A stretch of DNA of 64,000 nucleotides from Oceanobacillus senegalensis (GCF_900176885.1 NZ_LT839648.1:300516-364515); one strand, 5' to 3'. Counted from the first letter of the stretch, positions 11,269 to 20,731 are shown. Translations and numbers: made by a program. The notes: generated by a model not told the origin, from the letters alone.

Positions 11269-12066
11269 GTGATTACAATTCAAGATTACGATGTGTATGC
11301 TTTTGATTTAGACGGTACGATTTATGTTGAGAATATGCTTTTGCCTGGAGTGGCGGATACATTGGAGTATATCCGAAGCAGGGGGAAGAAGATTCGTTTT
11401 ATTACGAATGCCTCGACAACATCAAGAGAGAGATGTAAGGAGCGGTTAGAGAGGCTTGGTCTTACTGTTCAGCTTGAGGAAGTGATTACCGCTCTCTATT
11501 TGACGGTTCAATACTTTAAGCAGCATCCATTAGCAAGGGTTTATGTTGTTGGGGATGAAAGAGTGAAAGATGAACTCCATCAACAAGGCATTGCAATAAC
11601 GGATGAACCACGAAAAGCAACTCATGTGTTAGTTGGGCATGATCGAGCCTTTTCCTATAAGAAAATTCAGCACGCGATGGATGCCATTCATCATGGAGCA
11701 AGGCTCACAGTCATTAATCCCGATCCAACTTGTCCGGTAGCAGACGGTTACATACCTGATACGATGTCATTTGCGAAGGCTATTGAGGTGGCTAGTGGTA
11801 GGGCAATTGATCAGATCATTGGGAAGCCATCCGATTATTATGGGAATAGATTGTTAGATATAAGTGAAGCAGATCCGGGGCGTATACTAATTGTTGGAGA
11901 TCGATTGGAAACAGATATCATGCTTGGAAAGTCAAATGGATTTTCCACCTGCCTCGTATTAACTGGGGTAGCTAGTAAACAGGATATTCGTGATTCTATC
12001 GTTAAGCCTGATTATGTTATAGAAAGTATAGGTGAACTATTTGCCTTAGAATTGCTTCTAAAATAG
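11269..12066 (+). CDS. HAD-IIA sugar/glycerol-phosphate phosphatase
   Basis: A 265-residue HAD phosphatase of the NagD/AraL/PGP group. FDLDGTIYV supplies the nucleophile and acid aspartates (about residues 13 and 15), ITNASTTSR is motif II, a C2 cap spans the middle, and GDRLETDI is motif IV. The GTG at 11269 has AAGGAG at 11256-11261; an in-frame ATG at 11164 lies inside the terminator hairpin and is rejected. AraL-type enzymes dephosphorylate sugar phosphates. Placement behind a GlpP-type leader suggests glycerol-3-phosphate as a substrate, as for other HAD-IIA G3P phosphatases, but this is inference. Confidence 0.85.
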   Translation: MITIQDYDVYAFDLDGTIYVENMLLPGVADTLEYIRSRGKKIRFITNASTTSRERCKERLERLGLTVQLEEVITALYLTVQYFKQHPLARVYVVGDERVKDELHQQGIAITDEPRKATHVLVGHDRAFSYKKIQHAMDAIHHGARLTVINPDPTCPVADGYIPDTMSFAKAIEVASGRAIDQIIGKPSDYYGNRLLDISEADPGRILIVGDRLETDIMLGKSNGFSTCLVLTGVASKQDIRDSIVKPDYVIESIGELFALELLLK

Positions 12067-12090
12067 ACTATCTTTACTAATTCATATAAG

Positions 12091-12139
12091 AACGGCTGAA
12101 TCTCTTTTACTAGATAAGAGATTCAACCGTTTATTTTTT
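12091..12139 (+). terminator. terminator after HAD gene
   Basis: AACGGCTGAATCTCTT and AAGAGATTCAACCGTT form a near-perfect hairpin followed by TATTTTTTT. Confidence 0.85.
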
Positions 12140-12150
12140 TGGTGAAATTT

Positions 12151-12170
12151 GGAAAGGGGCAGGCACCTTA
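12151..12170. repeat. GGGGCAGG(T/C)ACCTT repeat motif
   Basis: GGGGCAGGCACCTT resembles the termini of the element at 49171-49404 (GGGGCAGGTACCTT and its inverse). It is a single half-site here and a probable fragment of the same repeat family. Confidence 0.35.
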
Positions 12171-12263
12171 TTTCGAAATATCTCGTATTATTTAAAAGGC
12201 AATAGATTCCAGTAAGGATGGATTTTGATTTGCTACATATAAACAGAGGAGAGAGGTGTAGTC

Positions 12264-13226
12264 ATGTTTAAAAAAGTTGCTTTTTTAACGACCGTAATCT
12301 TAGTTTTGTTGTCTTTGCGTGATGATACTGTAAGGGCTGAGGGGTACATCGTCAAGCCGGGGGATACGTTATTAAAAATTTCCGACGAGTATGGTTTATC
12401 CGTAGATACAATCGTTAACTTAAACCGATTGCAATCTACTATTCTTGAACCAGGTCAATACGTGGAACTTCCTGACATATATCGGGTAATGGTAGGGGAT
12501 ACCCTTTATAAAATATCTATGAAACTGGAAGTGTCTTTATCTGAGTTAAAAGAAGCCAATCCCGCTATGCAAAATCAGCGGTGGATCTACCCTGGACAAA
12601 TCATCCATGTCCCTATAAATAATGGGATGGTATTCATGGGGGATTCAAGTGAAAAAAGAATTGCCCTCACATTTGATGATGGTCCAGAGAATACATATAC
12701 CCCACAGATTTTAGAAATCTTACGACAGGAAAATGTCAAAGCTACCTTCTTTGTGGTGGGAGAAAGGGTTAGGGAGTACCCAGAACAGTTAAGGCGTATG
12801 TACAAGGACGGGCATGCGATAGGCAATCATACATGGAACCATCCCCATTTATCGAAGGTTAAGGACAAGGAATTTATAGAAAACATCCGGTCCACTTCTG
12901 AGGAAATAGAGAGAGTAATCGGGGTTAAACCAAACCTATTTCGCCCCCCATATGGAGAAATAAAAGACCATCAGTTGGAATGGTTACAGCAACAAGGTTA
13001 TCAGTCCATCATGTGGACAGCAGACACTAAAGATTGGAGCGGAGTGTCAGCAGAAGATATTGTGTCTAAGGTGAAGCAAGAAGCTAATCCGGGAGTTATT
13101 GTGCTTCAACATAACTATCATGCAACTGGTCCCTTTGAAACGGTTCAAGCATTGTCTGTGATGATTGGTGAATTGCGCGAACAAGGCTATCAATTTGTTA
13201 CCGTACCGGAACTTTTAGGTGACTAG
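12264..13226 (+). CDS. secreted LysM polysaccharide deacetylase (NodB family)
   Basis: A 320-residue exported enzyme: signal peptide to about residue 25 (VRA-EG), LysM repeats at about 27-70 and 72-117, then a CE4 NodB deacetylase domain from 130. Catalytic and metal motifs are present: TFDDGP (D138, D139), HTWNHP (H189, H193), RPPYG (R227), TKDWSG and LQHNYH (H283). It should de-N-acetylate peptidoglycan or another GlcNAc polymer while bound to the wall through LysM. It is a single gene with its own terminator. A PdaA-like sporulation role or PgdA-like lysozyme resistance are the alternatives. Confidence 0.9.
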   Translation: MFKKVAFLTTVILVLLSLRDDTVRAEGYIVKPGDTLLKISDEYGLSVDTIVNLNRLQSTILEPGQYVELPDIYRVMVGDTLYKISMKLEVSLSELKEANPAMQNQRWIYPGQIIHVPINNGMVFMGDSSEKRIALTFDDGPENTYTPQILEILRQENVKATFFVVGERVREYPEQLRRMYKDGHAIGNHTWNHPHLSKVKDKEFIENIRSTSEEIERVIGVKPNLFRPPYGEIKDHQLEWLQQQGYQSIMWTADTKDWSGVSAEDIVSKVKQEANPGVIVLQHNYHATGPFETVQALSVMIGELREQGYQFVTVPELLGD

Positions 13227-13256
13227 GGGACTATTTTCATAGGATGAAACGTTTAG

Positions 13257-13288
13257 GATCCGGGTGTTTTTGCACTCGGTCTTTTTTG
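13257..13288 (+). terminator. terminator after deacetylase gene
   Basis: GATCCGGGTG and CACTCGGTC flank a short T loop, followed by TTTTTT. Confidence 0.75.
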
Positions 13289-13375
13289 TTACAAGAAGGT
13301 AAATGTCATCGTTTACATTTTTTGTATCTGTTTCAGTAATGTAAATTTTCTCTAATGCTTTATTACAGAACTAGG

Positions 13376-13471
13376 AAAAAGGAGGGATTCGGTTCTACTT
13401 CCCAAATTAGTTATTGGAATAAATTGGAAGTAAAAGTTTTGTTTGATGAAGCCGAATCCACCTCCTTTTGA
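13376..13471. repeat. long inverted repeat upstream of GT2 synthase
   Basis: AAAAAGGAGGGATTCGGTTCT (13376-13396) pairs imperfectly with GAAGCCGAATCCACCTCCTTTT (13448 onward, shared core CCGAATCC and CCTCCTTTT), leaving about 50 nt between. It sits in a 526-nt gap without a gene. It could be a folded leader or a small mobile remnant; I do not match it to a known riboswitch. Confidence 0.45.
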
Positions 13472-13752
13472 TAAAAAGGAATAATAGCGAAATAGCGTGG
13501 AATGAAAAGATATATAGGAGAGGAATTTTGATTTTAAACGACAAAATTCAGATAATTGTAAAGCGCTTCCGTAGGGGCTTTTCATAGTGGGAGCCATTTA
13601 GGTCTCGGCAACTAGTAACCAATGTAATATTTTGTAATAAAAGCGGTTGGTAGGTAGGGAGGATGGTTTTGTCGAGAAACCCTTGTAAAAAATGATCTCC
13701 TATTGAAAGAATATGTAGTATAAAGTCACTTTTTAGAAAGGAGATTCTGTTC

Positions 13753-15114
13753 TTGGAGATATTTCTTATGAGTTTGTTTTACGTATGTTTGTTTTTCCCT
13801 GTTCTTCATTTGCTCCATTGTCTACCTTTGTTTCGGGTACAAGGAGAAAAGGAAAAGCACCATCCAACGTCTGAAAAGGGATTAAGTATTTTGATCCCAT
13901 GTTTCAATGAAGAGGGAATTATAGCAACTTCCGTAAACAGCATGAAATCATTATCTTATCAAAATTTTGAGGTGATTTATGTTAATGATGGTTCGACCGA
14001 TGCTACCTTTCAACTGTTACATGACGATTTAAAACTGGAACCGTGCTGGTTAAAACCTATACATAAATTACAACATCAGGAAATAGAAGGTATTTACCAG
14101 TCTAAGCTGTATTCCCATATCTATGTTGTGAATAAAGTGAATGGTGGGAAAGCCGATGCATTGAATGCCGGTATTGAATATTCGTCAAAAGAGTTGGTCG
14201 TTACCTTAGATGCGGATACCGTATTAACAAAGACGGCGCTAACCTCCATCAATAATAAATTTGCTGATGAGGATGTGGTTGCTGCAGGGGGAATGGTACA
14301 TGTCCTACAAACCAAAACAGGTAAACCGTTGAGTAAGCTTTCCTTATCTAAAGCAAACATACTTGTGGGTGTTCAAATGCTTGATTTTCTTAAAGCATTT
14401 TACGTTACAAAAATATCGCTAGCGCGTTTCCAAGGATTGGCGATTATATCTGGGGCTTTTGGTATTTTTAATAAGAATCTGCTGATTAAAGTCGGTGGCT
14501 ACCGTTCATCCGTAGGGGAGGACATTGATATTACCCTAAAAATTCAGCGGTATATATCCAAAAAGAAAAACAAAATGAGAAACAAGAAAATTGTGTTAAT
14601 AACGGATGCTATCAGTTATACCGAATTACCTGAAACATGGAGAGATTTATTTAAGCAGCGAATACGCTGGCAAAAAGGGTATGTAGATTGTTTTGTTCAC
14701 TTCTTTCCCTTTTTATTACGAACCGTATTGACCAGATCGGTGTCCTTTTTCTACATTGTTGAATCCTTTATTGTTGCGATTCTAGCAGCCTATGTAACGG
14801 TGGGAATTTTTACATATAATGCAGTTATGAATTTTTCCCTCGCTCTCGTTAGTTTTCTGGTTCTTTATTTGTTGTATATCATCTTATTTAATTTCATATA
14901 CGATGTCTTGGCGATGATGCAAGTAAAGAGATATGGATTTACTTTAGAGAAAAAGGAAAGATTTCGTTTGTTCCGATTGATTGTATATGATGTTTTCGTT
15001 CATCGATTTGTAACCATGTACTTCGTTATGTACGGAAGTATTGCCTATTTCTTTAATAGAGATTGGAAAAAGGTTACACGAACAGGTAGAAATTATGAAA
15101 CGGATGTTGCTTGA
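13753..15114 (+). CDS. processive GT2 polysaccharide synthase (PgaC/HasA-like)
   Basis: A 453-residue membrane glycosyltransferase. One N-terminal helix is followed by a GT-A domain with PCFNEEG, NDGSTD, GGKADALNAG, DADT, GED and QRIRWQKG. The D-DxD-ED-QxxRW set marks processive synthases such as PNAG, hyaluronan or cellulose synthase. Three to four helices lie at the C-terminus. It should polymerise a UDP-sugar and extrude the chain. The TTG start is supported by AAAGGAGAT eight bases upstream. It is followed after 35 nt by an LCP ligase gene and then the Kdo locus, suggesting a surface polysaccharide operon; the sugar is unknown. Confidence 0.85.
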   Translation: MEIFLMSLFYVCLFFPVLHLLHCLPLFRVQGEKEKHHPTSEKGLSILIPCFNEEGIIATSVNSMKSLSYQNFEVIYVNDGSTDATFQLLHDDLKLEPCWLKPIHKLQHQEIEGIYQSKLYSHIYVVNKVNGGKADALNAGIEYSSKELVVTLDADTVLTKTALTSINNKFADEDVVAAGGMVHVLQTKTGKPLSKLSLSKANILVGVQMLDFLKAFYVTKISLARFQGLAIISGAFGIFNKNLLIKVGGYRSSVGEDIDITLKIQRYISKKKNKMRNKKIVLITDAISYTELPETWRDLFKQRIRWQKGYVDCFVHFFPFLLRTVLTRSVSFFYIVESFIVAILAAYVTVGIFTYNAVMNFSLALVSFLVLYLLYIILFNFIYDVLAMMQVKRYGFTLEKKERFRLFRLIVYDVFVHRFVTMYFVMYGSIAYFFNRDWKKVTRTGRNYETDVA

Positions 15115-15149
15115 CCGTTTAGGAGATTGGAATCTGTAGGTGAAAAATT

Positions 15150-16079
15150 ATGAATAAAGATAGACTAAAAAAAATACTCCTGATTGTTCTAACTGGGTTT
15201 GGTGTTCTTCTAATTACTACCGGAAGTTATGCATGGAAGACATTCACATCCACCATTACCAATATTCAGGAAGAAATAGATTACCAAAAAAATCAAAAAC
15301 GCTTGGAAAATATTGACTTAGAAGCGGGAGAACCGATAAGTCTACTTCTGATTGGGGTGGATGACCCTGGAGAAGAGGGCGACCCTTATCAACGTTCGGA
15401 TGCCCTTATCTATGTAACCTTAAATCCACATACGGAGACAACGCATATGGTAAGTATTCCTCGCGATACCTACACGGAAATCGTTGGTCATGGAAAGAAA
15501 GATAAGATTACCCATTCTTATGCATTTGGTGGTACAAAAATGACGATTCGATCCGTGGAAAACTTTTTGAATGCTCGGGTGGATTATTTTGTGAAAGTAG
15601 ATTTACGCGGACTTGAGGATATTGTGGATGCAGTGGGTGGAGTGGAAGTAAATAACGATTTCAAATTTACCTATCATGATATTACTTTTGAGAAGGGTCC
15701 GATTCACCTGAATGGAAAAGAAGTAAAAGAATATACCGTCATGCGAAAAGATGACCCACGGGGAGATTTCGGTCGTCAAGAAAGACAACGAAAGGTCATT
15801 AAAGCCATCGTAGAAAAAGGGACCACCTTAACGGGTTTAACATCATCCATTTCTAATTTTGAAGAGATATTTGCTGCCATTGAAGATAACGTTAGAACCA
15901 ATATGGACTTGGAAGCTATGTGGAATATACAGCGTAATTATCAAGATTCCCTAAATCACATAGTGGAACACGAAATCTCTGGGAAAGGCGGAGAAATCAA
16001 CAAGACCTATTATTTTATGGCGGATCAAGAAAAATTAAAGAAAGTCTCTAAGGAATTGAACAAACAGTTGGAAAAATAG
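15150..16079 (+). CDS. LytR-CpsA-Psr (LCP) family ligase
   Basis: A 309-residue protein with one N-terminal membrane helix (about residues 9-29) and an extracytoplasmic LCP domain. Conserved marks are LLIGVDD, YQRSDALIYVTLNP, MVSIPRDTY, and the RKDDPRGDFGRQERQR arginine cluster that binds the polyprenyl pyrophosphate. LCP enzymes attach lipid-linked glycopolymers to peptidoglycan. Its place between a polysaccharide synthase and a Kps-like locus suggests it anchors one of these polymers to the wall. Confidence 0.9.
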   Translation: MNKDRLKKILLIVLTGFGVLLITTGSYAWKTFTSTITNIQEEIDYQKNQKRLENIDLEAGEPISLLLIGVDDPGEEGDPYQRSDALIYVTLNPHTETTHMVSIPRDTYTEIVGHGKKDKITHSYAFGGTKMTIRSVENFLNARVDYFVKVDLRGLEDIVDAVGGVEVNNDFKFTYHDITFEKGPIHLNGKEVKEYTVMRKDDPRGDFGRQERQRKVIKAIVEKGTTLTGLTSSISNFEEIFAAIEDNVRTNMDLEAMWNIQRNYQDSLNHIVEHEISGKGGEINKTYYFMADQEKLKKVSKELNKQLEK

Positions 16080-16162
16080 TTATGGAGTCCACATAAACCG
16101 CTGTCCATAAATAAGGCTATGTTCAAAAACAATGCAGTAGATGCGCTTTATACAGAAAGTAG

Positions 16163-17494
16163 TTGATTCATTCCATGGCTAATTATTTATTTTTAAGAGG
16201 GAACCGAAACAAAGGATTTTTTATCGATATAGCAAAAGAGCTTAGACGGAGAGGCCACCAATGCTTTCAAATGAAATTTGAGTTAGGTGAACTTTTGTTT
16301 AAAAGTAACATGCATACGATATATGCGCCCTTTCATCTTTCCAAAAAGGAATATCCCATAACGGATGATACGTTACGACAATTAAAAATCTATAACATTA
16401 CGTATAAGAAGAAAATGCTAAATAAACGTACTACAACGAAAGAACTCAAGCTGTATAAGCAGTATATGCATTTGATTGATCAGTACATCGAAGACAACCA
16501 AATCGATAGGATCTGTCTTTTTAATGGCTATCATTGGATTGATCAAGTGACGAAGGTGATTGCGGAAAAACGAGGATTAAAAACCTACATTTTTGAGGAT
16601 GGTATCTTCCGGCCATATACCCTGACTTGTGATGAAAAAGGAATCAACGCAGATAGCTCTGTTCCAAGGGATATAACGTTTTATGACGCACTGAAATTGG
16701 ATTCTATTAGACTAAAACGTTATTTATTTCAACCAGAAAATCAGGAACTAGAAAACAAGACAAAAGAGAATTTATTTCTCGTAGCCTTTGTAAAAGCAAT
16801 TAATATGCTTGGTGATTTGCTGAAACTGAGTCCTAAGCTATATGCACATATTACCTGGTGGCAGGCCATTAAATACTTTATCTATAAAAAAACCTTTCCA
16901 ATACGACGGGAGGACACATTGGTATGCCCGAAAGAATATATATTTCTGCCATTCCAAGTGGCTAGAGATACACAAATTCTATATAACTCTCCAGCTATAA
17001 AAAGCATGGAGCAATTCGTGGAGGTGGTGCTAACCGCAGTAGAGGAAATCAACGCTTCTCAAAAACGTGATATAAAACTGATCATCAAAGAACATCCGGA
17101 AGACATGAGCCGTAATCGCTACCGGAAGCTTAAATGGAGATTTAAGAATAATGGCAATGTCATTTTTGTTCAAAAATATAACCTGAATAAACTTATAGCG
17201 GGCTCCATGGCGGTTGTAACGATTAATTCCACCGTTGGAATAGAAGCCATCGCCCAGCATAAACACGTCATAACCCTTGGAGAAGCCTCCTATAATATCG
17301 AAGGAGTAGCAACAAACTGCAAGGACCCAAACGACTTGGTAGATGTGTTAAAAGAAGTATTAGAATCACCTGTTAACAAGGAAAGAATAGATAAATTTTT
17401 GTATTACATGAGGTTTGAATATCAAATAGAAGGAACCATTAATGCAAGGAGTAACATAACAGCTCAAAATGTAGCTAATCGGATATCTCCTTAG
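16163..17494 (+). CDS. KpsS-like capsule polysaccharide synthesis protein
   Basis: A 443-residue Capsule_synth family protein. It shows MANYLFLRGNRNKGFF at the start, IFEDGIFRPYTLT, FLPFQVARDTQIL, IKEHPEDMSRNRYRK and TINSTVGIEAIAQHKHV, the motif order of KpsS. KpsS adds the first beta-Kdo to the phosphatidylglycerol acceptor in Gram-negative group 2 capsules. A TTG at 16163 and an ATG at 16175 are both possible starts; neither has a strong RBS. The next genes make CMP-Kdo, so a Kdo transferase role is well supported by context. The start is uncertain. Confidence 0.8.
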   Translation: MIHSMANYLFLRGNRNKGFFIDIAKELRRRGHQCFQMKFELGELLFKSNMHTIYAPFHLSKKEYPITDDTLRQLKIYNITYKKKMLNKRTTTKELKLYKQYMHLIDQYIEDNQIDRICLFNGYHWIDQVTKVIAEKRGLKTYIFEDGIFRPYTLTCDEKGINADSSVPRDITFYDALKLDSIRLKRYLFQPENQELENKTKENLFLVAFVKAINMLGDLLKLSPKLYAHITWWQAIKYFIYKKTFPIRREDTLVCPKEYIFLPFQVARDTQILYNSPAIKSMEQFVEVVLTAVEEINASQKRDIKLIIKEHPEDMSRNRYRKLKWRFKNNGNVIFVQKYNLNKLIAGSMAVVTINSTVGIEAIAQHKHVITLGEASYNIEGVATNCKDPNDLVDVLKEVLESPVNKERIDKFLYYMRFEYQIEGTINARSNITAQNVANRISP

Positions 17495-17508
17495 ATTACA
17501 TGTATGAT

Positions 17509-17560
17509 TGGTGCATTTACTCGCTACGGAAATACAATGCCCGGAGCGAAAATCAACTAA
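17509..17560. repeat. degenerate dispersed palindromic repeat
   Basis: GGTGCATTTACTCGCTACGG with AAATACAATGCCCGGAGCGAAAATCAAC resembles the fragment at 3189-3277 and the end of the 28497 repeat. It separates the KpsS-like gene from kdsB. Confidence 0.4.
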
Positions 17561-17589
17561 GCTGACGCTATTTCCAATTTTTTATCAAC

Positions 17590-17595
17590 TATAAT
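17590..17595 (+). promoter_or_regulatory. candidate -10 box before kdsB
   Basis: TATAAT lies 44 nt before the kdsB start, but no clear -35 box sits at 16-18 nt. It may provide internal transcription of the Kdo operon. Confidence 0.3.
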
Positions 17596-17638
17596 TAAAG
17601 AACCAAATAAAAAGAAAAACTAAACGAGGTGTATAAAT

Positions 17639-18370
17639 TTGAAAGTAATTGGTGTCATTCCAGCTAGATATGGATCATCACGATTTCCTGGTAAGCCACT
17701 AGCATTGATTCATGGAAAACCGATGATTCAAAGAGTATACGAACAAGTGGCTCAAAGTAAGAAGCTTGATCAAGTTGTCGTTGCAACAGACCATGAAAAG
17801 ATTAAGGAAGCAGTAGAAACGTTCGGTGGACAAGTTGTCATGACGAGTACGGAACATGATACTGGATCCGATCGCATAGCAGAAGTAACGAATAAGGTAG
17901 ACGGAGATTTCTATGTCAATATTCAAGGGGATGAACCACTTATTCGCTATGAATTAATTGACTCGCTTGTGGAAGCGGCCAAACAAGCACCAAACGCAGT
18001 GGTTACAGCCAAAACACAGATTACTAGTTTGGAAGAGGTAGAGAATCCCAATGTGGTAAAAGTGGTTACGGACGCACATGGCTATGCATTATATTTTTCC
18101 AGATCTCCTATTCCGTACAACCGAGCCAATCATAAGGTGAGTTATTACAAACATCTTGGTATTTATGGCTACCCGAAAGCCGTTATTAATGCGTTTGTTC
18201 AGTTACCGACATCTGAATTGGAAGAAATAGAAGTATTGGAACAACATCGCCTGCTCAATCATGGATATGACATCAAAGTGGTAGAAACAACCTATCATGC
18301 GATTGGCGTTGACACACCGGAAGACATTGAAAAAGTAGAAAACCTATTAGGAGGAGTACAACATGTCTAA
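17639..18370 (+). CDS. kdsB: CMP-Kdo synthetase (3-deoxy-manno-octulosonate cytidylyltransferase)
   Basis: A 243-residue cytoplasmic enzyme that activates Kdo with CTP. The signature [16 protein letters not shown] opens the protein; [19 protein letters not shown] and [18 protein letters not shown] follow in the KdsB order. Length equals the family norm. The TTG start follows AACGAGGTG. It overlaps kdsA by 8 nt, heading a kdsB-A-D-C cluster. Kdo activation is unusual in a Gram-positive, which lacks lipid A. Confidence 0.95.
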   Translation: MKVIGVIPARYGSSRFPGKPLALIHGKPMIQRVYEQVAQSKKLDQVVVATDHEKIKEAVETFGGQVVMTSTEHDTGSDRIAEVTNKVDGDFYVNIQGDEPLIRYELIDSLVEAAKQAPNAVVTAKTQITSLEEVENPNVVKVVTDAHGYALYFSRSPIPYNRANHKVSYYKHLGIYGYPKAVINAFVQLPTSELEEIEVLEQHRLLNHGYDIKVVETTYHAIGVDTPEDIEKVENLLGGVQHV

Positions 18371-19187
18371 AACAGTAAAAGTAAATGAAGCAATCACATT
18401 TGGAGGAAATAACCCATTCGTTTTAATCGCTGGACCATGTGTGATTGAAAATGAATCACTCATCATGGATACTGCAGGACAACTGAAAGAAATCACATCA
18501 AAGCTAAATATACCCTTTATTTTCAAGGCTTCGTATGACAAGGCGAACCGCTCATCCATCCATTCGTTTCGAGGACCGGGAATGGAGGAAGGGCTAGAGA
18601 TTTTGGCCAAAGTGAAGGAACGTTTCGATGTTCCAGTAACATCCGATATTCATGAACCCGCTCAAGCAGAAAGGGCAGCAGAAGTATTGGACATTCTGCA
18701 AATTCCTGCTTTTCTATGCCGCCAAACCGATTTATTGGTTGCTGCAGCGAAAACAGGGAAGGTAGTCAATGTGAAAAAAGGACAATTTCTTGCCCCATGG
18801 GATATGAAAAATGTGGTCCATAAACTAAAGGAATCAGACAACGAACAAGTACTACTAACCGAACGTGGCTCCACTTTTGGATACAATAATCTAGTTGTGG
18901 ATATGCGTTCCTTGATAGAGATGCGCTCATTGGGAGCACCTGTCGTATTTGATGCTACGCATAGTGTGCAAATTCCAGGCGGAAATGGAACATCTACAGG
19001 TGGAAAGAGTGAATATGTACCCTATTTATCAAGAGCAGCAGCTGCAGTAGGTGTGGATGCGCTATTTATGGAGGTGCACCCAAATCCAGCTGAGGCAAAA
19101 TCGGACGGGCCAAATATGGTAAAACTGGATGAATTAGAAGAAGTATTAAAGCCTATAGTGGAAATCGATCGATTCATTAAATCCTAA
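18363..19187 (+). CDS. kdsA: Kdo-8-phosphate synthase
   Basis: A 274-residue TIM-barrel enzyme condensing phosphoenolpyruvate with arabinose-5-phosphate. It shows [57 protein letters not shown] and DATHSVQ. The N-terminal motif is [10 protein letters not shown] with C26, the cysteine of the metal-dependent class, where E. coli KdsA has GGMNVLE with Asn. The start follows AGGAGG and lies inside the end of kdsB. The NeuB or AroG families are excluded by the KANRSS motif. Confidence 0.95.
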   Translation: MSKTVKVNEAITFGGNNPFVLIAGPCVIENESLIMDTAGQLKEITSKLNIPFIFKASYDKANRSSIHSFRGPGMEEGLEILAKVKERFDVPVTSDIHEPAQAERAAEVLDILQIPAFLCRQTDLLVAAAKTGKVVNVKKGQFLAPWDMKNVVHKLKESDNEQVLLTERGSTFGYNNLVVDMRSLIEMRSLGAPVVFDATHSVQIPGGNGTSTGGKSEYVPYLSRAAAAVGVDALFMEVHPNPAEAKSDGPNMVKLDELEEVLKPIVEIDRFIKS

Positions 19188-19214
19188 CGTAATCATGAAC
19201 AGGAGGAATTGCTC

Positions 19215-20198
19215 ATGCAACAAGCGGTTGAAACAAGAGTAGATTATTTACGTAGTGTGAAGGAAGTATTGGCAAAGGAAGCAAATGCGATATTAGAACT
19301 GAGAGATATTATTGGGCAATCGATTGAAGAGGCAATTAGAATCATCCTGGCATGTAAAGGTAGAGTCATTATCACTGGTATTGGAAAATCGGGAATTATT
19401 GGCCGGAAAATAAATGCAACCATGGCTAGCACAGGGACACCTTCTTTGTTTTTGCACCCATCGGAGGGGCTGCACGGTGATTTAGGAATGGTGACAAAAG
19501 AAGATGTCGTCCTAGCCATTTCGAATAGTGGAGAATCAGAGGAAGTTCTTCAACTTCTTCCCTCCATTAAAAAGATTGGTTCCACATTGATTTCCATTAC
19601 AAAAAATCCCCATTCTACCTTAGGTATTAAATCTGATGTGGTTTTATGTATCGGAAATGTGCAAGAAGCATGTCCTTTAGGATTAGCTCCAACATCGAGT
19701 ACGACGGTAACACTGGCATTGGGGGATGCAATGGCAGTTGCCCTCTTAGAAGCAAGAGGGTTTCAAAAAGAAGACTTCGCCTTATTTCATCCCGCTGGTT
19801 CGTTAGGAAGAAAATTACTACTGACCGTTAATGATGTAGTAGAGTCGACTGGATATAATCCAGTCGTTAGTGAAACAGCTACAGTCAAAGATGCGCTTTT
19901 TCAAATGACTGCACAAGGAATTGGTGGCGTTTCTATAGTTAATGAGGATGGAAAGCTTGTCGGTATTCTGACAGATGGGGATATTCGGCGGGCGATGACC
20001 GTATCCAATCATGTATTTAATAAATACGTAGCAGCATTATTTAATCCTTCCCCTATTTATATTAAGCAAGGTGCTTTAGCACAGGAAGCAATTCCTCTTA
20101 TGGAAAATAATAAAGTGAATGTCCTGCCTGTCGTTGATCTTGCACATCGTCCGATTGCAATGATTCAAGTACGGGATCTGATGAATTTGGGCTTATAA
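19215..20198 (+). CDS. kdsD: arabinose-5-phosphate isomerase (KdsD/KpsF)
   Basis: A 327-residue protein: SIS domain (ITGIGKSGIIGRKINATMASTG, HPSEGLHGDLG, ISNSGESEE, PTSSTT) followed by paired CBS domains from about residue 205. It converts ribulose-5-phosphate to arabinose-5-phosphate for KdsA. An in-frame TTG at 19209 sits too close to AGGAGG (19201-19206); the ATG at 19215 has 8-nt spacing and is chosen. It lies between kdsA and kdsC. Confidence 0.93.
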   Translation: MQQAVETRVDYLRSVKEVLAKEANAILELRDIIGQSIEEAIRIILACKGRVIITGIGKSGIIGRKINATMASTGTPSLFLHPSEGLHGDLGMVTKEDVVLAISNSGESEEVLQLLPSIKKIGSTLISITKNPHSTLGIKSDVVLCIGNVQEACPLGLAPTSSTTVTLALGDAMAVALLEARGFQKEDFALFHPAGSLGRKLLLTVNDVVESTGYNPVVSETATVKDALFQMTAQGIGGVSIVNEDGKLVGILTDGDIRRAMTVSNHVFNKYVAALFNPSPIYIKQGALAQEAIPLMENNKVNVLPVVDLAHRPIAMIQVRDLMNLGL

Positions 20199-20209
20199 GG
20201 AGGTTAGCA

Positions 20210-20731
20210 ATGAATATTAAATTAATGGTATTTGATGTAGATGGTGTTTTAACAGATGGAAAGCTTTTCATTGGTTCAGATGGAGAGGAATATAAAGCAT
20301 TTCATACCCAAGATGGCATGGGAATAAGCTTGGCCCATTATACCGGTATCAAAACAGCCATTATTACAGGTAGAAAATCGGACGCTGTAACCAAGCGAGC
20401 GAATGAACTACACATCGATCATATCTACCAGGGAATCCACGATAAAGTAAAAGTACTTAAAGAACTGAAGAAGGATCTGGGGATCGAATGGGAAGAAATC
20501 TGTTATATAGGTGATGACATCAATGACATACCGATACTGGATGTAGTCGGTTTTCCATGTGCACCAAACAATGCAGTTGCCATTGTAAAGGAACATGTGA
20601 CCTATACCGCCAAGGCAAATGGCGGGGAAGGAGCTGTTCGGGAAATTATTGATCATATTCTATCAGCTCAGGAAAATTATGATGCAATCATTCAAGACTA
20701 TCTGGCACGAAAAGTAAGCATGCGTCAATAG
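20210..20731 (+). CDS. kdsC: Kdo-8-phosphate phosphatase
   Basis: A 173-residue capless HAD phosphatase of the KdsC type: FDVDGVLTDG with D8 and D10, ITGRKSDAV, a lysine in the HDKVKVLKEL segment, GDDINDIPIL, and the C-terminal GGEGAVREI tail that closes the neighbouring active site in the tetramer. It releases Kdo for KdsB. AAGGAGG precedes the start by 6 nt. With this gene the route from ribulose-5-phosphate to CMP-Kdo is complete in this locus. Confidence 0.93.
   Translation: MNIKLMVFDVDGVLTDGKLFIGSDGEEYKAFHTQDGMGISLAHYTGIKTAIITGRKSDAVTKRANELHIDHIYQGIHDKVKVLKELKKDLGIEWEEICYIGDDINDIPILDVVGFPCAPNNAVAIVKEHVTYTAKANGGEGAVREIIDHILSAQENYDAIIQDYLARKVSMRQ

Noticed and set aside
13556-13660. Possible c-di-GMP riboswitch or cre site before the polysaccharide synthase
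   Set aside because: The conserved GEMM elements are not seen, and AAGCGCTT has poor flanks for cre. Only a structured look remains.
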